Assembly: GCA_964484195.1 (NCBI GenBank) | Contig: CAZAER010000005.1 | Location: forward strand, 124,001 to 188,000 | Source: JALHOP01 sp964484195 | Lineage (GTDB): Bacteria > Myxococcota > XYA12-FULL-58-9 > JALHOP01 | Reading direction: 5' to 3' | Length of the DNA: 64,000 nt | Shown: positions 53,226 to 61,427 of the stretch, piece by piece | Numbering within the stretch: the stretch's first letter is position 1 | Layout: every line of letters begins with the position of its first letter | The notes under the pieces: generated by a model | What the model was told of the DNA's origin: nothing | The model's input: only the letters and a program-made list of their open reading frames with translations | The model's database searches: none | Program-made: the position numbers and the translations under genes

Positions 53226-54696
53226 TGGGATTCCTCTCAATCACGCAGACGAGGAACGCGACAAGGGTCCCCACACAGAGCTGCCAGGGGAAGGCCAGCT
53301 TGGTCGAAAGCTGCAGGGCCAGCACGGTCAGGAAGCCGGCAGCGAGCGCCAGGACCACCGAGCGGTTCGAGCCGCGATCGGTGAAGACGGCGGTGAAATA
53401 CACTCCCAAGAGACCCGCGTAAGCGAAGGCCATGACACCGAGGACGAGCTCGAGGATGGGCACGTTGGCATAGCGCTGCCAGTAGAACGACAGCACCGCG
53501 ACAGCGAACATCGCGAGGCCCATGAGCGCCATGCCGTAGCGGCCGGCGACCACGAAGTGTTTCTCCGCGTGCTGCTTGCCATGGCGGACGCACCAGGGCC
53601 GGTAGAAGTCCTCGACCAAGACCGACGACATGGCATTCATCGCCGAGTTCGTGGTGGCGATGGCCGCCGCGATGACACCAGTGGTTGCGAGCCCACGCAG
53701 GCCGGGAGGGATGCGCGTGAGGATGAAAAACATGAATACGCTGATCTGCTGACCTTGGAATGTCTTGGCGATCTCTTGTCCGTCATAGAAGACATAGAGC
53801 AGCGAGCCGATGACCATGAACACGGCAACGATGGGAACCACCATCAGCTGCGACATGATGAGCCCGCGGGCGCCGCTCTCCGCGTCTTTGCAGGCGAGCA
53901 ATCGCTGCGTCGTGTCCTGATCGAGCCCGGTGTTGCCGATGCACAAGAGGAACACGCCGGTGAGCGTCGCTGGCACGCTGAAGGAGCGCGACAGGTCGAA
54001 CGAGAAGTCGAAGAGGCGGAGCTTGTGTGAAGCGGCGAGCGTCGCGATGACCTCGCTCGCCGAGACCGGTAGCAGCCACCAGAGGAACACGAGGCTCGCC
54101 AACGCGGCGGCGATATAGATGGTGAACTGCACCAGATCGTTCCAGACGATCGACTTCAAGCCGCCAACGAACGTGAAGACGAAGCTCAGCACCACGAGGA
54201 CCAGGGAGGCCAGCAAGATCTCGAGGGCGCCGACCGCGCCGAACATGATCATCGAGACCGCGATGGCGCCGAGGTAAACGCGGGTACCGCCGGCGAGCAC
54301 ACGGCCGACCAGGAACATGCCGCCGGCCGCGCGCATGGCGAGCGCTCCGATCCGCCGATCGAGCAGCTCGTAAACGGTGGTGACGCCGAGCGCGTAGTAT
54401 CTGGGAATGAGCACCCGGGCGGTGAAAAACGCAGCCATCAAGGCGCCGATGTTGCTCGACAGATAGGTGAAGTCGCCGCGGTAGGTGTAGTCGGGGCCAC
54501 CCAAGAAGGTTGCTGCCGACATCGTCGCCGAGAGCACCGACACCGCCGCGAGCCACGCAGGGAGCTGGCCACCTGCGAGGAAGTACTCCTTCGCGTCGGA
54601 GGTGCTGCGGGGCATGAAGAAAATGCCGGCCGCGACCATCACCCCGAAGTACAGGGCGACGACGCACCAATCGAGTATTTCGAAGCCTGGGGTCAT
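53212..54696 (-). CDS. sodium:solute symporter (SSS family), likely for amino sugars
   Basis: A 494-residue transporter with about 13 membrane helices and SSS-family features: GGQLPAWLAAVSVLSATMSA near helix 2, LDQDTTQRLLACKD, and GVIAAAIATTNSAMNAMSSV (Na+-site helix). It imports a solute with Na+. As first gene of the operon with murQ, the deaminase and nagA, the most likely cargo is GlcNAc, MurNAc or a related sugar; this is contextual. The ATG at 54696 is chosen, as upstream in-frame sequence is antisense to the FKBP gene. The start lies 36 bases from that divergent gene. Confidence 0.9.
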   Translation of the reverse strand: MTPGFEILDWCVVALYFGVMVAAGIFFMPRSTSDAKEYFLAGGQLPAWLAAVSVLSATMSAATFLGGPDYTYRGDFTYLSSNIGALMAAFFTARVLIPRYYALGVTTVYELLDRRIGALAMRAAGGMFLVGRVLAGGTRVYLGAIAVSMIMFGAVGALEILLASLVLVVLSFVFTFVGGLKSIVWNDLVQFTIYIAAALASLVFLWWLLPVSASEVIATLAASHKLRLFDFSFDLSRSFSVPATLTGVFLLCIGNTGLDQDTTQRLLACKDAESGARGLIMSQLMVVPIVAVFMVIGSLLYVFYDGQEIAKTFQGQQISVFMFFILTRIPPGLRGLATTGVIAAAIATTNSAMNAMSSVLVEDFYRPWCVRHGKQHAEKHFVVAGRYGMALMGLAMFAVAVLSFYWQRYANVPILELVLGVMAFAYAGLLGVYFTAVFTDRGSNRSVVLALAAGFLTVLALQLSTKLAFPWQLCVGTLVAFLVCVIERNPNVQH

Positions 54697-54732
54697 GCTC
54701 TCCGGCCCCTGATAGGCTAGATTCCGCCGCCG

Positions 54733-55620
54733 ATGAAACGCACGTTGACGATTTTCCTCACCCTCGCCGCCCTCGCCTGCAGCGCCGACGACAAGCCCAA
54801 GCCCCTTGCCGGCAGCAAGCCCGGTGTCATCGAAGACGTGCCCGCGCGAGCGGACTACGTCGAGCCCGAGAACCGCGCCGGTCTTGCAACCGCGCCTGCG
54901 GACGCCGAGCGCACGCAATCCGGGCTCGCCTCGCAGGTCTTGCATCGCGGAAGTGGCAAGAACCATCCCAGCAAGCACTCGGTGGTGCGCGTCCACTACG
55001 TTGGCTGGACGGGCGATGGACAAGTCTTCGACAGCTCGCGGGCACGTGGAGAGCCAGCCGAGTTCGGTCTCGACAAGGTCATCGCCGGTTGGACCGAAGG
55101 CGTGCAGCTCATGGTCGTGGGCGAAGAGCGGCGCTTCTGGATCCCAGCGGATTTGGCCTATGGCAACAGCGGTCGGCCGGGGACGCCCCAAGGCGATCTG
55201 ACCTTCGATGTCGAGCTGCTCACCATCGTGTCGACGCCGATGGTCCCCGAGGTTCCACCCGATGTCGCGGCGGCGCCGGCTGACGCCAAGCGCACGGCCT
55301 CTGGCCTCGCCTACAAGACCATCGTTCCCGGCGACGGCGGGCATCCCGACAAGGACGACATGATCACCATCGAGTTCACCGGCTGGACGCCGGACGGCCG
55401 CATGTTCGACTCGACCTTCACGAACGACCACGGACCGACGACGTTCCACCTGAGCCGCGGCATCACCGGCTGGGTCGAAGGCATCCAGCTGATGCGGGTC
55501 GGCGAAACCACGCGCTTTTGGATCCCGCAGAAGCTCTTCTTCGGCGACAAGCCACCGGAGGGACAGCCAAAGGGCGATGTCGTCTTCGATATCCGCCTGG
55601 TCGAAATCGCCGACGACTGA
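54733..55620 (+). CDS. lipoprotein with two FKBP-type prolyl isomerase domains
   Basis: A 295-residue lipoprotein (MKRTLTIFLTLAALAC, lipobox). Two FKBP domains follow, about 65-170 and 190-293. Each has the core VHYVGWTGDGQVFDSS or IEFTGWTPDGRMFDST, then the active-site strand KVIAGWTEGVQLMVVGE or GITGWVEGIQLMRVGE with the pocket Trp. ADLAYGNSGRPG and KLFFGDKPPEG are the Tyr/Phe loops. It should catalyse peptidyl-prolyl isomerisation and help folding in the periplasm, held to a membrane by lipid. The symporter gene is divergent, 36 bases away. Confidence 0.92.
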   Translation: MKRTLTIFLTLAALACSADDKPKPLAGSKPGVIEDVPARADYVEPENRAGLATAPADAERTQSGLASQVLHRGSGKNHPSKHSVVRVHYVGWTGDGQVFDSSRARGEPAEFGLDKVIAGWTEGVQLMVVGEERRFWIPADLAYGNSGRPGTPQGDLTFDVELLTIVSTPMVPEVPPDVAAAPADAKRTASGLAYKTIVPGDGGHPDKDDMITIEFTGWTPDGRMFDSTFTNDHGPTTFHLSRGITGWVEGIQLMRVGETTRFWIPQKLFFGDKPPEGQPKGDVVFDIRLVEIADD

Positions 55621-55656
55621 CGCCGGGCGCCCGCCGATGCGCTACCATCGGGCCGC

Positions 55657-56076
55657 ATGCGCATCACCGCTCTCGTTTTGCTCCTGGCCGCTTGTGGCGG
55701 CGAGCCTTCGGGCGCGTTGCTCGTGGAGCCGGATTGCGCCGGGAAGCTCGGTGGCGACGCGCGTCTCGACATGTGCGGCGTCTGCGATAACGACCCGGCG
55801 AACGATTGCCGGCAGGACTGCACGGGTGAGTGGGGCGGGCCGGCGCGGCGGGATCAATGCGGGGTCTGCGATACCAATCCCGGCGACGATTGCGCCCTCG
55901 ATTGCCTGGGAACCTGGGGCGGTAAGGCGACCCTCGACCCCTGTGGGAGCTGCGATACCGACCCTCTGAACGACTGTATCGAGGATTGCGGCGGGGTTTT
56001 TGGCGGCACGGCGACGCTGGACGCCTGTGACACCTGCGACTCCGACCCGACGAACGATTGCACGCCGCAAGAGTGA
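55657..56076 (+). CDS. lipoprotein with four Cys-rich 28-residue repeats
   Basis: A 139-residue lipoprotein (MRITALVLLLAAC). Almost all of the mature part is four tandem repeats with the pattern D-C-x-G-x-x-G-G-x-A-x-x-D-x-C-x-x-C-D-x-(D/N)-P-x-(N/D)-D-C. The copies run from about 24 to 139. Each has four Cys and several Asp/Asn, as in calcium-binding, disulfide-rich repeats seen in surface proteins of marine bacteria and myxobacteria. Calcium binding and surface exposure are inferences. No catalytic domain is attached, which is unusual because these repeats usually accompany larger proteins. Confidence 0.8.
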   Translation: MRITALVLLLAACGGEPSGALLVEPDCAGKLGGDARLDMCGVCDNDPANDCRQDCTGEWGGPARRDQCGVCDTNPGDDCALDCLGTWGGKATLDPCGSCDTDPLNDCIEDCGGVFGGTATLDACDTCDSDPTNDCTPQE

Positions 56077-56118
56077 CAGTCGCACTCGGGAACGGATGTG
56101 GGTATATTGCTTCCGCTC

Positions 56119-56700
56119 ATGAGCCGCTTCAGCCTCTGCTCGTTCGCCATCCTCGCGCTCCCAATGCTCGCCTGCTCGTCCGTGCGTTTCCGCGAGCGTC
56201 CCGAATGGGTCAACCACGACCCGCTCCCCATCCAGCCGGCACCCGACTCCTGCCGCGGCGCGATGGTCAACCTCGGCATGGTCAGCCTGGAATCGCCGCT
56301 CGATGGTGGCCGCCATACCGACGACGCGCGTCGTGCGCTCGAGGTGGCCCTGAACGACGCCGGCTACGCCCTCACCGCGCAAGCCGACCAAGCGGTTCAG
56401 ATGCAGGTCGTCTACACCGCGAAGTACAAAGACTTCGCCAAGGACAACTGGGCCGACAAATGCTGTCTGCAGATCTGGTCGATCTGCGCGACCGCACATC
56501 TGGCGCGTCTCGAGCAGACGCTCGAGGACCTCACGGTTTGCGACGACAACATCGACGTGAGCGACATCGCCGATCTCGGGATGGAGCGTATCGCTGCGAT
56601 GCTCGTGGCCTCGCTCAATCAAGACGAGACGGCCCGCTCGATCTTGAAGAACGAGCCGCTGCCGCTACCGGCCGGCGAAACGCCCGAAACCGAAGAGTAG
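56119..56700 (+). CDS. lipoprotein of unknown function
   Basis: A 193-residue lipoprotein starting MSRFSLCSFAILALPMLAC, lipobox Cys19. The mature domain is alpha/beta (ARRALEVALNDAGYALTAQA, AVQMQVVYTAKYKDF) with an internal Cys pair in DKCCLQIW. The helix-strand pattern and the ALNDAGY block resemble small periplasmic domains that dimerise on outer-membrane partners, but no family is certain. The ATG at 56119 is preferred over an in-frame start at 56098. The stop abuts the convergent nuclease-like gene (TAG/CTA). Confidence 0.65.
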   Translation: MSRFSLCSFAILALPMLACSSVRFRERPEWVNHDPLPIQPAPDSCRGAMVNLGMVSLESPLDGGRHTDDARRALEVALNDAGYALTAQADQAVQMQVVYTAKYKDFAKDNWADKCCLQIWSICATAHLARLEQTLEDLTVCDDNIDVSDIADLGMERIAAMLVASLNQDETARSILKNEPLPLPAGETPETEE

Positions 56701-57780
56701 CTACTTCGCCAGCGCCGCGGCGACGCCTGCTTGCAACGGCAGTGTGAAGTCGATGAGCACCCCGCGGTGATCCGTCGGGTAGGGCTCGACGACGATGTCC
56801 GACGTGGCCGCGCTTTCGCCGATGATGCGGGCGCGCGTCGGGACCAACGTCTGTCCGCGATAGTAGACAATATCGATGCGGTCGTGATGATCGGTCGGAT
56901 CGGTTGGTGAGGACTTCGGGCTCCAGGTGAACCCGGGATTTGCGATCTCGTCGGGGTAGATCTTGCGATAAGCGTCGTGGAAGCCGGCGTTGGCGAACGC
57001 CGTGCTCTCGGGCCAGCGGACCCGAATCGGATGGCGGCGGATGCGTGCTGCTGCTTCTGTCCAGTCGAGGTGCGAGGGCTGGTTGAAGTCACCGACCGCG
57101 ATGGCGGGCAGGCTCGCGCCACGGGTGTCGAGCTCGGTGACGGCATTCGTGACGTCCGCGCCGCGAGTCTTCCAGGCCGCGGCGACCGCCTCGGCCTCGG
57201 TGCTCAGAAACGGGGCGTTTTCGTACGGGATCCCCAGGAGCTGGAACGGCTGATACGGGGCGTGCCCCAGGTGCAGGTTCATGAACAAGACGCGCCGGTT
57301 GCCCGGGAGCGTAACGACCGCACCACGGCGGCCCGCTGGTGGCGGCTCGATCGGATGCGGAGTCAGAATCGGCGTGTCGCCGCCCGCTTGCACGAGGTTG
57401 TAGCCAAGCTGGCGCGCGATCTCGACCGCGGCTTCCTTCGAGCACTCCTGCAGGCCCACGAGGTCGGCGCCCGACTCGCGGATCATGGCGATGATGCCGG
57501 GAAGGCGGCCGTTCTCGCCGTTGACCTGGATGTTGAGGCTGAGCACTCGCACATTGTTGCTCGGCTGGGTCGCGGAGCGCGTGTTGGGAGCGGCCAAGGC
57601 GCCGAGCGTCGGGGGTAGCGTCCCACGACCATCGACGAAACGTCGCGGCCGCTCGATCGCCGAAGGTGAGTCGGTCTCGACTCGCCGTGCAGGGGCGGAC
57701 GGCTCGTGGCTAGTCGACGCGGCGGGCCGCGCCCGGCCAAGGGTCACTTCGTTGCTCGATCCTGTATTCACGAGGTCCAT
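56701..57780 (-). CDS. endonuclease/exonuclease/phosphatase (EEP) family protein
   Basis: A 359-residue protein. Residues about 1-78 are disordered and rich in Ser, Pro, Arg and Ala. The EEP domain follows: VRVLSLNIQV, GLQECS (metal-binding Glu), MNLHLGH, VGDFNQPSHLDW, DRIDIVYY and the C-terminal YPTDHRGVLI with the Asp-His pair. All key residues of the DNase I-like fold are present, so it should cleave a phosphodiester: DNA, RNA, or a phospholipid headgroup. There is no signal peptide. It shares strand and direction with two other leaderless proteins upstream, 20 bases from the nearest. The start could also be the GTG at 57789. Confidence 0.85.
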   Translation of the reverse strand: MDLVNTGSSNEVTLGRARPAASTSHEPSAPARRVETDSPSAIERPRRFVDGRGTLPPTLGALAAPNTRSATQPSNNVRVLSLNIQVNGENGRLPGIIAMIRESGADLVGLQECSKEAAVEIARQLGYNLVQAGGDTPILTPHPIEPPPAGRRGAVVTLPGNRRVLFMNLHLGHAPYQPFQLLGIPYENAPFLSTEAEAVAAAWKTRGADVTNAVTELDTRGASLPAIAVGDFNQPSHLDWTEAAARIRRHPIRVRWPESTAFANAGFHDAYRKIYPDEIANPGFTWSPKSSPTDPTDHHDRIDIVYYRGQTLVPTRARIIGESAATSDIVVEPYPTDHRGVLIDFTLPLQAGVAAALAK

Positions 57781-57800
57781 GGCTGTCACCGTCTCCCTAG

Positions 57801-59051
57801 TTAATCGAGCGCGTCGAAATGTTGCTTGAGCTCCAGGTAGCCGGCCGAGCGCGTCGCGGCTCCGCTCATGATGTCGCGCATGATCTGCCGTAGACCCGCC
57901 GCGGTGCGCCCGCGCGCAGCAACCGGGTTCGCTTCGTAGCCGTCACGCTCGAAGAAGTTCACGGTCAGACGGTTCGCGAGCGACGGGTGGGCGATCTGGA
58001 AGCCCGGGAAGACGCCCGCAAGGTTCATGCTCTCGAGCACGTCGCCAGGGATCGGACTCTCGGGCATGCCGTTCGAACGCGCTTGGTCGCGGTAGGATTG
58101 CGCCGTGTCGGCGAGCTTGACCGTCTGCAAATGCGGACCGATGTCGATGTCGAGGTTTGCCGCGTGGCAGGCGCGACCCAAATCGGTGCGAGCGATGCGC
58201 TGAGCTTCGGACCACTCGGGCGGACGGCCGTGAATTGCCAGCACCTCACGGCGCAGGCGGCGCACCAGTGTTGCCTTGTCGCGTTTGCCCTCGGCTTCGA
58301 GGCGCTGGGCGATGAGCTCGCCGTGCGTCGAGAACATGGTGTTCGAGTTCGCGGCGAGGAGCTGTGCGTAACCGAGCGCGGTCGAGATCTGCCGGCCCCG
58401 GCCGGTCACCGGGTCGATACCCGCCTGCATGTTGTGCGTGCCACGGCCGCCGGTCTCGAAGGCGTAGACGCCCAAGATCTGCTCGCGCGTGAGACCGTTC
58501 AAGATCGCGACCTCGGTGTAGCGTCGCTTGAAACGTGACTCGAAGGCGGTGCGCTGCGCTTCGGTCGCGTTCTCGCGCATGAGGTCGTAGCGCAACCCCA
58601 AGCGATCAGCGGCGGCGATGAAGTCGCGCACGACCGCGATGGTGGACGGCTCCCGCGGTTGGGCGGGCAGGCCGAAATCGGTGGGGTTGGGCTTGGCTGG
58701 TCCGTCGAAGACCGGCGGCGCCTCGTTCATGAAGTCGGCGTCGGTGAGGCTTGCAATGGTGCGGCCGCGACGGCCGGCCGCGAGGTCGACGACGCGCGCC
58801 CAGTAGGGCTTCGCTTTCGCTTCCTCGAAGCGCGCCAGGGCCGCCTCGTGCGCCTCGAGAGCGCGACGATAGCGTGCTTCGTTGTTCGACGGAGTCACGG
58901 CTTGCCGGACGTCGACCTCGAGGCTTGGCCGGAGCGATTGCATGAGATCCGGCTCGAAGGCTTGAGCGAGACGGATCTTGGGCGAAGAAGACGGTTCGGA
59001 AGCCTGAGCAGAGCTCATGCCCGAACCAATGCGCGTGATGGGTTCGAGCAT
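57801..59051 (-). CDS. leaderless protein with lysozyme-like motif
   Basis: A 416-residue protein with a low-complexity start (about 1-55) and no signal peptide. In the middle, ILGVYAFETGGRGTHNMQAG and STALGYAQLLAANS have the Glu...Gly-x-x-Gln arrangement of lysozyme-like transglycosylase folds, with Glu in FETGG as the candidate acid. NLDIDIGPHLQTVKLADTAQ and NFFERDGYEANPVAARG are further conserved-looking blocks. A peptidoglycan-cleaving role is an inference from this pattern alone. It lies between the EEP gene and another unknown, all on the minus strand, and a strong hairpin precedes its start. Confidence 0.5.
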   Translation of the reverse strand: MLEPITRIGSGMSSAQASEPSSSPKIRLAQAFEPDLMQSLRPSLEVDVRQAVTPSNNEARYRRALEAHEAALARFEEAKAKPYWARVVDLAAGRRGRTIASLTDADFMNEAPPVFDGPAKPNPTDFGLPAQPREPSTIAVVRDFIAAADRLGLRYDLMRENATEAQRTAFESRFKRRYTEVAILNGLTREQILGVYAFETGGRGTHNMQAGIDPVTGRGRQISTALGYAQLLAANSNTMFSTHGELIAQRLEAEGKRDKATLVRRLRREVLAIHGRPPEWSEAQRIARTDLGRACHAANLDIDIGPHLQTVKLADTAQSYRDQARSNGMPESPIPGDVLESMNLAGVFPGFQIAHPSLANRLTVNFFERDGYEANPVAARGRTAAGLRQIMRDIMSGAATRSAGYLELKQHFDALD

Positions 59052-59055
59052 GGTA

Positions 59056-59082
59056 GTAGGTCGCCGAATATCGGCGAGCTAC
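59056..59082. promoter_or_regulatory. strong hairpin between two minus-strand genes
   Basis: GTAG-G-TCGCCGA, three-base loop ATA, then TCGGCGA-G-CTAC: a 12-base stem with one G-G mismatch, the inner seven pairs perfect. It starts within the stop codon of the gene at 59079 and ends five bases upstream of the ATG at 59051. There is no T-run, so it may be a processing or attenuation element rather than a terminator. Confidence 0.5.
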
Positions 59083-59999
59083 ACTTGGATGTTGCTCGCG
59101 GGCGTGCCTTTCACCATCTCGGTGCGCAGTCGCTCGAAGGCGGCGATGACGTAACGCTCGACGTCCGCCTCTTTGCCGCTGTAGCCGCTCATCCTCTGCG
59201 GATCGATGGTGAAGCCGAGCTCGAGGGCGTCGCCGTTCACGGCGCCGCAAACCTTGAAGCTCTTGTGAATCGCCGACTCGATGCCGCGCGAGGTCTCCCG
59301 CCTGCCATGGATCGCCATGCTCAAGGCATGACGATCGATGCGGGTGATCGTGTACTGGAGCTGACCTAAGGCGAGCGCGATGTCGCCGGTCATGAGGCCC
59401 GTGAGTGGGAGCTTCGCGAGCATGACGTTTTTGACGTCGCTCGACGGTGGCTCCTGCAACGAGCCCAGCCCGTTGTTGCGCTCCGGTACGATGCTGTCGA
59501 GAGCCTCCTGGAGGAGGGCACCCGGGGCAAAGCCCATGCGTGCTTGCAAGCCGGGATCTCCGGCCATCTTGTAGATCGCGTCTTTGGTCGCCGGCTCGAA
59601 GACGGGGCTCGCGCCAGCTTTCGCCGGTGCCTTCCATGCGTCGCTCGCGGAGCTGTTCACCGCACCCCGCGCCGCTTCCTCTTTGCGGATGCGCACCGCG
59701 GTCGAGACCGCTGCGCGGACACCCGCCATGGCCGGCTCGAGGCCCTTCAAGTCGAGGCCGATCAGCGCGGCAGCACTGGCAATGCCTTGGAAACCGCCGC
59801 CTTCGACCTTCGGTGAGCCGAACGACTGCGAGATCTGCGAGGTGACCGCCTTCTCGAGGACGTCAGCCTCGTTGGCCTCGGGGAGCAGCTTCGCGGTCTC
59901 CCTGATGGCGATGGCGACTTCGGCGTCGGTCCAGTTGGCTTCCGAGTAGAGAGCGCCTAGCGCTACGTAGATCTGACGAACGAGACCGTCGCTGTGCAT
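59079..59999 (-). CDS. protein of unknown function
   Basis: A 306-residue soluble protein without signal peptide. The first half is helical (GALYSEANWTDAEVAIAIRE, AAALIGLDLKGLEPAMAGV). The second half has short strands and an LPLTGLMTGDIALALGQLQY stretch. No family is recognised. It is the first of three minus-strand genes with the lysozyme-like and EEP proteins downstream. The gene's upstream side faces an AT-rich stretch at 60048-60100. Confidence 0.5.
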   Translation of the reverse strand: MHSDGLVRQIYVALGALYSEANWTDAEVAIAIRETAKLLPEANEADVLEKAVTSQISQSFGSPKVEGGGFQGIASAAALIGLDLKGLEPAMAGVRAAVSTAVRIRKEEAARGAVNSSASDAWKAPAKAGASPVFEPATKDAIYKMAGDPGLQARMGFAPGALLQEALDSIVPERNNGLGSLQEPPSSDVKNVMLAKLPLTGLMTGDIALALGQLQYTITRIDRHALSMAIHGRRETSRGIESAIHKSFKVCGAVNGDALELGFTIDPQRMSGYSGKEADVERYVIAAFERLRTEMVKGTPASNIQV

Positions 60000-60047
60000 G
60001 GCGACGGTTATCGTCTGGCTCGGATTTTGGTGCCGTGCACGTGTGGC

Positions 60048-60100
60048 ACCGATAAAAAAATACTATCTAAAACATCGTTCTTATCTATTTTAGATTATGG
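60048..60100. promoter_or_regulatory. AT-rich stretch with TATCTA repeats and inverted repeat
   Basis: This short stretch is far more AT-rich than its surroundings. It has an A7 run, TATCTA at 60064-60069 and again at 60082-60087 (18 bp apart, about two helical turns), and an inverted ATCTAAAA (60065-60072) / TTTTAGAT (60088-60095) pair. ATCTA-TTT-TAGAT at 60083-60095 is a perfect short palindrome. TACTAT at 60061 is a candidate -10. It lies upstream of both the gene at 60125 and the divergent gene at 59999, so it is a likely shared control region. Confidence 0.5.
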
Positions 60101-60124
60101 ATGGGATGCCGTAAGCTCCCGCTC

Positions 60125-60580
60125 ATGAAGGTAGTCGACCGCGAGCTGGCGGACTTTCTCGTCGCTCCCGGTGAGCTCATCCACCTGACGGCGCAGCGCG
60201 TGGTCATGAGCGCCATCAAGGCATTCGCAGGCTACGATGCCTATCGTCTCGCCTTGGTGCTCTCCGAGGCCAATTTGGCGGCTCTCGGACCTTTGCCCGA
60301 CAACTGCCTGGCGCGGCCGCAGCCGCCGCCCGATCTCCTCGAACGGGCGGCCATCGTCATCGCGTACGCGGAAGCGGACACAATCCGGATCGCGCGCCAC
60401 GGAGACGGTATCATCGTGGCGATCCTCGAAGCGTCGCCGACGCGCTTGCGCGATGCCGTACGTGAGCTACTTCGCGGGCGCGAGCTGGGCCCGGATCCAC
60501 TTCACCAGCGCGCGGCTCGCGGCCGACCGTTGCGCGTCGGTCCGGTACACCAGGCAGTGGCGGTCACGGATCGTCGGTAG
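60125..60580 (+). CDS. small protein of unknown function
   Basis: A 151-residue protein if started at the ATG at 60125 (MKVVDRELADFLVAPGELIH). The first 110 residues have the look of a real alpha/beta domain (RLALVLSEANLAALGPLPD, GIIVAILEASPTRLRDAV). The last 35 residues are Arg/Pro-rich and lie antisense to the LysR gene with a 114-base overlap, so this tail may not be functional. ATG at 60101 would add eight residues. The function is unknown. An AT-rich repeat region lies directly upstream. Confidence 0.5.
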   Translation: MKVVDRELADFLVAPGELIHLTAQRVVMSAIKAFAGYDAYRLALVLSEANLAALGPLPDNCLARPQPPPDLLERAAIVIAYAEADTIRIARHGDGIIVAILEASPTRLRDAVRELLRGRELGPDPLHQRAARGRPLRVGPVHQAVAVTDRR

Positions 60581-61345
60581 CGAGCCGCCGAGTGTCTTCA
60601 AGCCGGCCACCCGCTGCGCTACACGTTGGGGCAAGAGCCCAATACCCGCGCCCGCCGCGGTCAGCGAGGCAATGAGCTCGAGGTTGGTGCTGCGGACTGT
60701 CCGCCGGAACGACACCTTGCGCTTGGCCAAGGCCTGCATGACCTGCTGACTTTGCGAGAGGTCGGGATCGCAGATGAGCACGGGGTGCTCGCCGTCGAGA
60801 TCCTGGAGCGGACTCGGATTGCGCGCGACCCAGAGCGCGAATTCGTCGTCGTACAGATGGGTAATCGTGAGGTCGGGATGCGGCCTGGGATTCACGACCA
60901 ACCCGAAGTCGACCTGAAAGTTGATGATCAACTCGGTCACCTCGCGCGAGCTGTCGTGCACCAGGTGCATCTCGAGGTCGTGGAAGGTCTGCAAAAGCCG
61001 CGGCAAGAACAGCGGCAGGGTGCTGAGAGCGACCGACGGGTGGACGCCCAGCGTGTAGCGGCCGGCGAGCTCGGTCTCCTCGCGCTGGGCCAGCGTTCGC
61101 ACCTCGTTCCACTCTTCGAGGAGCTGACGCGACTTCGCGAGAAAACGCCTGCCCGCGTGGGTGAGCTGCACGCCGGTCTTGCTGCGTACGAGGAGCGGCA
61201 CCGCGACCGCCTCCTCGAGGCGCTTCATCGCGAGACTCAGGGTCGGTTGCCGCACACCGAGCTTCTCGGCGGCGCGTGACATGTTCAAGGTCTCGGCGAC
61301 CTCGATGAAGTAGTGGATGTCGTGCGGCGAGGGCAGGGTGAACAT
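60467..61345 (-). CDS. LysR-family transcriptional regulator
   Basis: A 292-residue LysR-type protein. The helix-turn-helix is at about 8-65: IHYFIEVAETLNMSRAAEKL, then VRQPTLSLAMKRLEEAV. The effector-binding domain follows from about 85 (GRYTLGVHPSVALSTLPLFL, VDFGLVVNPRPHPDLTI, GAGIGLLPQRVAQRV). The ligand cannot be predicted. The ATG at 61345 gives the normal distance to the helix-turn-helix; starts at 61390 or 61459 would add a non-homologous extension. A winged-helix gene begins 82 bases away in the opposite direction, so it may be a target. Confidence 0.92.
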   Translation of the reverse strand: MFTLPSPHDIHYFIEVAETLNMSRAAEKLGVRQPTLSLAMKRLEEAVAVPLLVRSKTGVQLTHAGRRFLAKSRQLLEEWNEVRTLAQREETELAGRYTLGVHPSVALSTLPLFLPRLLQTFHDLEMHLVHDSSREVTELIINFQVDFGLVVNPRPHPDLTITHLYDDEFALWVARNPSPLQDLDGEHPVLICDPDLSQSQQVMQALAKRKVSFRRTVRSTNLELIASLTAAGAGIGLLPQRVAQRVAGLKTLGGSLPTIRDRHCLVYRTDAQRSAASRALVKWIRAQLAPAK

Positions 61346-61427
61346 CGCCCATCGGTCGCTATCACGGGTTGGCGCCCGAGCGCGATTCATCCTAAGTTGA
61401 AGCCATACGCGGTCGGGGGGCCGCTCG

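Noticed and set aside
60467..60580. Tail of the gene at 60125 as a functional domain
   Set aside because: The Arg/Pro-rich tail is antisense to LysR codons and looks like read-on sequence; the gene is kept, the tail is not given meaning.
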